Shown: one piece after another, positions 60,042 to 64,000 of the stretch
How positions within the stretch are numbered: position 1 is the stretch's first letter
How the letters are laid out: each line of letters opens with the position of its first letter
Origin: Combretum micranthum
Taxonomy: Eukaryota; Streptophyta; Magnoliopsida; Myrtales; Combretaceae
Assembly: GCA_024138025.1 (NCBI GenBank)
Contig: JAMXBD010000012.1
Location: 3,214,686-3,278,685, forward strand
DNA length: 64,000 nt
Reading direction: 5' to 3'
Position numbers and translations under genes: made by a program
Notes under the pieces: model-generated
Database searches by the model: none
The model's input: only the letters and a program-made list of their open reading frames with translations
What the model was told of the DNA's origin: nothing

Positions 60042-60596
60042 ATGTCAATAGATCAAGAAGCAATCCGGATTAATCAACTTGAAGGACCTTCTAGACCAAC
60101 TGGCCATATCGATCCATCGCATACGGTGGCACCGCTAAGCCGATACGAGTCTCAAAAACGCCGTGATTGGAATACCTTTGGACAATATCTTATGAACAAA
60201 AAACCCCCAATTTCATTAGCTCAATGTACGTGTAACCATGTGCTTGACTTCCTTAGGTATTTGGATCAATTTGGAAAGACTAAGGTTCATCTACATGGTT
60301 GTATTTTCTTTGGTCGACCTGATCCTCCAGCCCCTTGCACCTGCCCTTTGAGGCAAGCGTGGGGTAGCCTAGATGCACTGATCGGCCGACTTCGAGCAGC
60401 CTATGAGGAGAACGGAGGATCCCCAGAGACTAACCCGTTTGGTAACGGGACAATCCGAGTTTATTTGCGTGAAGTTAGGGAGTGTCAATCAAAAGCTAGA
60501 GGAATTCCATACAAGAAGAAGAAGAAGAAGAAGCTGCTTAATAATCCACTCAAAGTTAATCAAGATCAAGCAAAGATTTCAAAGCAAACATCATAA
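60042..60596 (+). CDS. ALOG domain protein, LSH10-like (LIGHT-DEPENDENT SHORT HYPOCOTYLS family)
   Basis: A single-exon gene for a 184-residue protein. The ALOG domain spans about residues 33-157. It opens [18 protein letters not shown] and contains [37 protein letters not shown] and [11 protein letters not shown], then [21 protein letters not shown] zinc-ribbon insert is visible as H83/H85, C87, C99 and C101. Seven lysines at 158-164 form the usual nuclear localisation signal, encoded only by AAG. The variable N-terminus (1-32) and C-terminus (165-184) are short, as in LSH7-LSH10. The motif [10 protein letters not shown] and the ending [18 protein letters not shown] place it nearest LSH10. 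ALOG proteins are plant-specific nuclear DNA-binding regulators of meristem and organ-boundary development. The fold is thought to derive from the DNA-binding domain of retroelement tyrosine recombinases. The start was chosen because it is the first ATG after the leader and gives a normal N-terminus. No defect is seen. Confidence 0.97.
   Translation: MSIDQEAIRINQLEGPSRPTGHIDPSHTVAPLSRYESQKRRDWNTFGQYLMNKKPPISLAQCTCNHVLDFLRYLDQFGKTKVHLHGCIFFGRPDPPAPCTCPLRQAWGSLDALIGRLRAAYEENGGSPETNPFGNGTIRVYLREVRECQSKARGIPYKKKKKKKLLNNPLKVNQDQAKISKQTS
60513..60533 (+). repeat. (AAG)7 coding microsatellite for the nuclear localisation signal
   Basis: Seven consecutive AAG codons encode the lysine stretch at the end of the ALOG domain. 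Confidence 0.95.
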
Positions 60597-63500
60597 GATT
60601 CAACTTGGAAGATTCCTTAAACAAAGGTAATTAGTTAAATTACTGCTTATTTTTACTATGAATGTTCTATGGAAAAAAATTCACATGTCTCAATAAAAAT
60701 TAATTATATGTGTTCTTTCTACTCAGCTATATACAAAAGTATTTATTTTGGATCATGTAGAAAAATTTTTGAAACTAGATCCAATTGCTAAAATTTAGTG
60801 AGAGCTCATGAGTTCGAATCCATGTATAAATTTATCGCTTAAGATGCTATATATATGAACTAAAAGATTAGGTTCTTCAAGCTTTACTTATTTTTTTCTT
60901 TATCTATTTGAAATGAAATATATTAAATATCTAAGCATATGAAATTAAACATAAAAACTAACTGCACCAAATAGACAACATCTCACAAGAACGAAACAAC
61001 ATTAAACCCACCTGCACATACTTTACACACACGCAACCACCATCATTCTAAGTCATGATCCTCGTGTCACCTCTTGAGACTTATTTTCGTCACGTCCCCC
61101 TCCCCCCCACCACCGTCTTTGCAATCTTCATTCACTTCATAATTTGATCGATCAGCACTCAATATGGGGTGCTTTTCCTAACCCATATCCGTATTTTATA
61201 TGATGTTTTGATAAGTATTGAGAATGTGTTTTGGTTATATGAAAACCCTAAAAGTTTATTTAACTGTATAAACCCTATTTGTGCTTTTAATTGGATTGAT
61301 GGGTTGCCTTAGTAGCAAAAGCATTATTTTGATCAAGGAGAGTACTTCCTTCTCAGTATACAAAAACACACACACTCTTTTTTTCTCTCAAAGGAACTCT
61401 GTTTATTTATTATTTTTATTTATTTTTATTAGGAACACTATTTATTGTTGTCTAACTTAAATTTGCAACTTTTGGCCCTTTTATGATTCTATAAGATTTA
61501 TGCTCCCTATGGATGTCACATCACTCATTAGACACACATACATACATATTACATTACATTATTACATGATTTTTGCTTTCTAACTTTTTAATTTAATTTT
61601 TTATTTTTCTTATTTTGATTTGTGGGGATATATATCTTCATTGCCATTTTCTTTTTTCACATTTGACATGGACATGTGAGTCACAATTTATTGAGACGAT
61701 ACGTCACATGGAATGATTAGTAGTACATAAATATTAGTATTTTTTTTGTGTGTGAACAATTTTATAAAAATTATACAATCTAACCACTCCTCATTAAATA
61801 GCTTTTGGGAAGACAGATATTTTTTGTTTTGTTATTTATGTATAGAAGTAATATAATTCTTAGTTGTTGATAATATCAACAATTATAAATCTTCAATTAT
61901 GATAAATTCTAAAAAATGAATCAAAGCAATGATATATGAAACATATACATATTTGTTATCTCTATTCTCCACTTCCAAGGGCTCAGAAATTTCACACAAT
62001 TAGAATACATAAAACAATTACTTAGAATGCAATTCATATGTTAACATATAGTATATAGCTTAGGATGGGTACAATTGAATTTGAGGTAGATTTTCCCTTT
62101 AGACCTGACCATAATATTTGGTTGAATCTTTTATCACTTTGAACTAAAATACATGGTGTTATTTGAGACATTTTCAAATATTAAAGAGCTTTTTAATTTT
62201 TTTTTTCTGGTTCCAGTATTCTTCATCATCTTGCACTAAATTTGACATTCATTTTTTCCATTAGTTAAGTTAAAAAGTCTTCCTTGTGCTAGTATGATGA
62301 CTTCCTCTTGGAAGTTTTGTCAAGAAAGATCTTCTAATTATGCATATGTTGTGTGTGTCCATATATATATTATCTTTAATTACCAACTCAAAAAGGGAAA
62401 GCATTGACAAAAAAATTAATGGGAAATTTTCCATTGAAAGTTACTTCTTGGAGGTCTTATTACTAGTCTTGATTTCCACCTAAAGTTTCAGCCGCACTTT
62501 AAAGATTACCAAATTTTTGGATATAAATCTCCTTTCCCCAGTGTTTCCCTAACCTTATTATCGCATAATCTTGCATATTTACTATGCCTTGTGTTTTGTT
62601 TCTTTAATTCATCTTTGACAAATTGGCCAGAATTTGGTCAAATGGACTAAGGTCGGGCACCAAAACTAAACCATAACTTGGATGAAAAATTCGAACTTCC
62701 CCAATTGGTGTCGTTCACAATCCAATTTGGATACAGATTCATGCTTTGATACAATGTTCCGATCGAACTATAAAATAATTGATGATTTAGATTATAAATT
62801 GAGCTAAACCAAACTATTTCCCATTCAAAGTGAAGAGAAAATCCAAATTAGATAAAAATAGAATATGGATCTATTTACTTTTTTTTTATATAAAAACTAT
62901 AAAATTAATCAATTTTATATCAATCATTTGTGTGATTTAGTGTGTTGATTCCATCTAATTTGGAATATATCATTCTATAACTTTTCAAATAAGTTGTATA
63001 ATTAGATATGGTCCTTGGTATTTTTTCTTGACTATCCTTGCCTTTTTCCTCTCCTAGTAGAAGTAACAAGGAATTTCTAACTCTTATATTTTACTTCTAA
63101 AGGCGCCTATCACATTTTTCTTCTATGTTCCCTTCTTTTTCTCTAGTGTATAGATTCCACAAATATTTTTCCTTTTCATAGATGATGCAAACTCGTAATA
63201 AAAAGGGTAGTAAAAATTACGTTTTTAATATCATGGGTATTGTTATAGGTTTCTTGAGTACTTTGCTATACATATGAAAGAGCTCGTAATATTTCATACT
63301 TATATGTATATATATCTTTTCTCAAATCACATAAACTTGAATCATGCAAGGATAGGAATAATATATAGGTCTTATATGGTACAAGTTTTAGGTTAATTAT
63401 AGTGAACTATAAAGTGGGTTCTGTGTATAGAATATTTAGGAACTTGTACTTTATGTGTAGGATATGAGTAGGATTTCATACTCTACCTATCTTATAGAAA

Positions 63501-64000
63501 CTCACAGTTATTTGCTTGTGTTATTAATGTATATTAAAAAAAAAAAAAATATAAAAAAGCTTTTAATTTCTACTTTTGCATTATTGCGTTTGGCACAACG
63601 GTAAGGATAGCTACAAATTCATTTTCAACCCTATTGGTTGAGTGCACATGTGAATAGACCTCACAAATTCTATAACATGCCTTTGCTTTTTTTATTCCTT
63701 TTGAATTATTAATTGGAACCATGGGATATATATATCTTCAAACCAATCCAATTAATAGTGCTCCAAAATCATCATCTATTATGACTACAATGATATAGAT
63801 AATTTAGAGATATACGTGTATCTTAAGGTTATAAAAAGATGATGTGAAATTTTGAAAATTTAGGAGAGTTATTGGATATCAAATCAATAAGTCTAGATCT
63901 ATTGCAATTTTCTACTAGGCAATAGTAAAATAGATGGACATCCATGTCGTGATAGGAAAAGAGAATGACTTAAGTGATTTAAAGTACCCTTCTCCCTCCC
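60597..64000. other. 3' flank of the ALOG gene and intergenic DNA
   Basis: A donor-like AAAG/GTAATTAG lies 33 bp after the stop (60629), which could start a 3' UTR intron. No clear poly(A) signal choice can be made. Further right are a C run at 61083-61110, a B-box-like GAGTTCGAATCC at 60811-60822, an A run at 63536-63549, and a SINE-like GGCACAACGGTAAGG at 63591-63605 without a following B box. No gene is seen. Confidence 0.45.

Noticed and set aside
60800..60830. tRNA gene or SINE suggested by a B-box-like GAGTTCGAATCC
   Set aside because: No convincing A box or cloverleaf upstream; a single box is not enough.
63585..63650. SINE start suggested by GGCACAACGGTAAGG
   Set aside because: The B box expected about 30-40 bp downstream is not seen; at most a short 5' fragment.

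Overview
This window looks like eudicot plant nuclear DNA. It is very AT-rich, holds long stretches without genes, and is crowded with plant transposon classes: solo LTRs, a 5S-bearing Cassandra TRIM, Mutator-type and hAT-type MITEs, and a Helitron. The only two recognisable protein genes are plant-specific: an ALOG/LSH gene and the remains of an EP1-type curculin-like lectin gene. I saw no tRNA or rRNA gene, no CRISPR array, no bacterial-style operon and no intact transposase or polymerase.

Layout. 1-5.8 kb is a nest of LTRs. A minus-strand gypsy-type LTR is split by a SIRE-like copia solo LTR (target duplication ATTCT) and is followed by a 2.8 kb solo LTR (target duplication TTTAA). 5.8-10.8 kb holds microsatellites, a GC-rich minisatellite-like patch, a 145-bp tandem repeat and a hAT-type element. 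10.8-13.7 kb holds a complete Cassandra TRIM, a copia-type LTR and a MITE with a perfect 10-bp target duplication. 13.7-19.3 kb is mostly plain intergenic DNA with a repeat rich in the string CTCGAG and its variants, and a MULE-like TIR element. 19.3-29.05 kb is a large palindrome-like array of a roughly 4.5 kb LTR, with two R-U5 arms head to head around one shared U3 and a displaced third U3 on the left. 29-43 kb carries MITEs, another minus-strand LTR and a small internally deleted LTR element with a recognisable primer-binding site.

The EP1-like lectin pseudogene is at 43.7-45.1 kb. It is followed by a MITE, a Helitron with a duplicated 5' end, and a 3.3 kb solo LTR (target duplication AGATC) related to the one at 3-5.8 kb. 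50.2-59.5 kb has further MITEs, a SINE candidate and an unexplained GC-rich island.

The one gene that appears intact is the LSH10-like ALOG gene at 60.04-60.6 kb on the plus strand. It has a GA-rich tract and a pyrimidine-rich leader upstream. It encodes a predicted nuclear DNA-binding regulator of organ boundary and meristem development. Nothing else in the window appears to work with it; the rest is repeat landscape. The main points of interest are the head-to-head LTR array, an intron-like GT...AG layout shared by several LTR families, the Cassandra element, the tandem Helitron start and the decayed EP1 gene.
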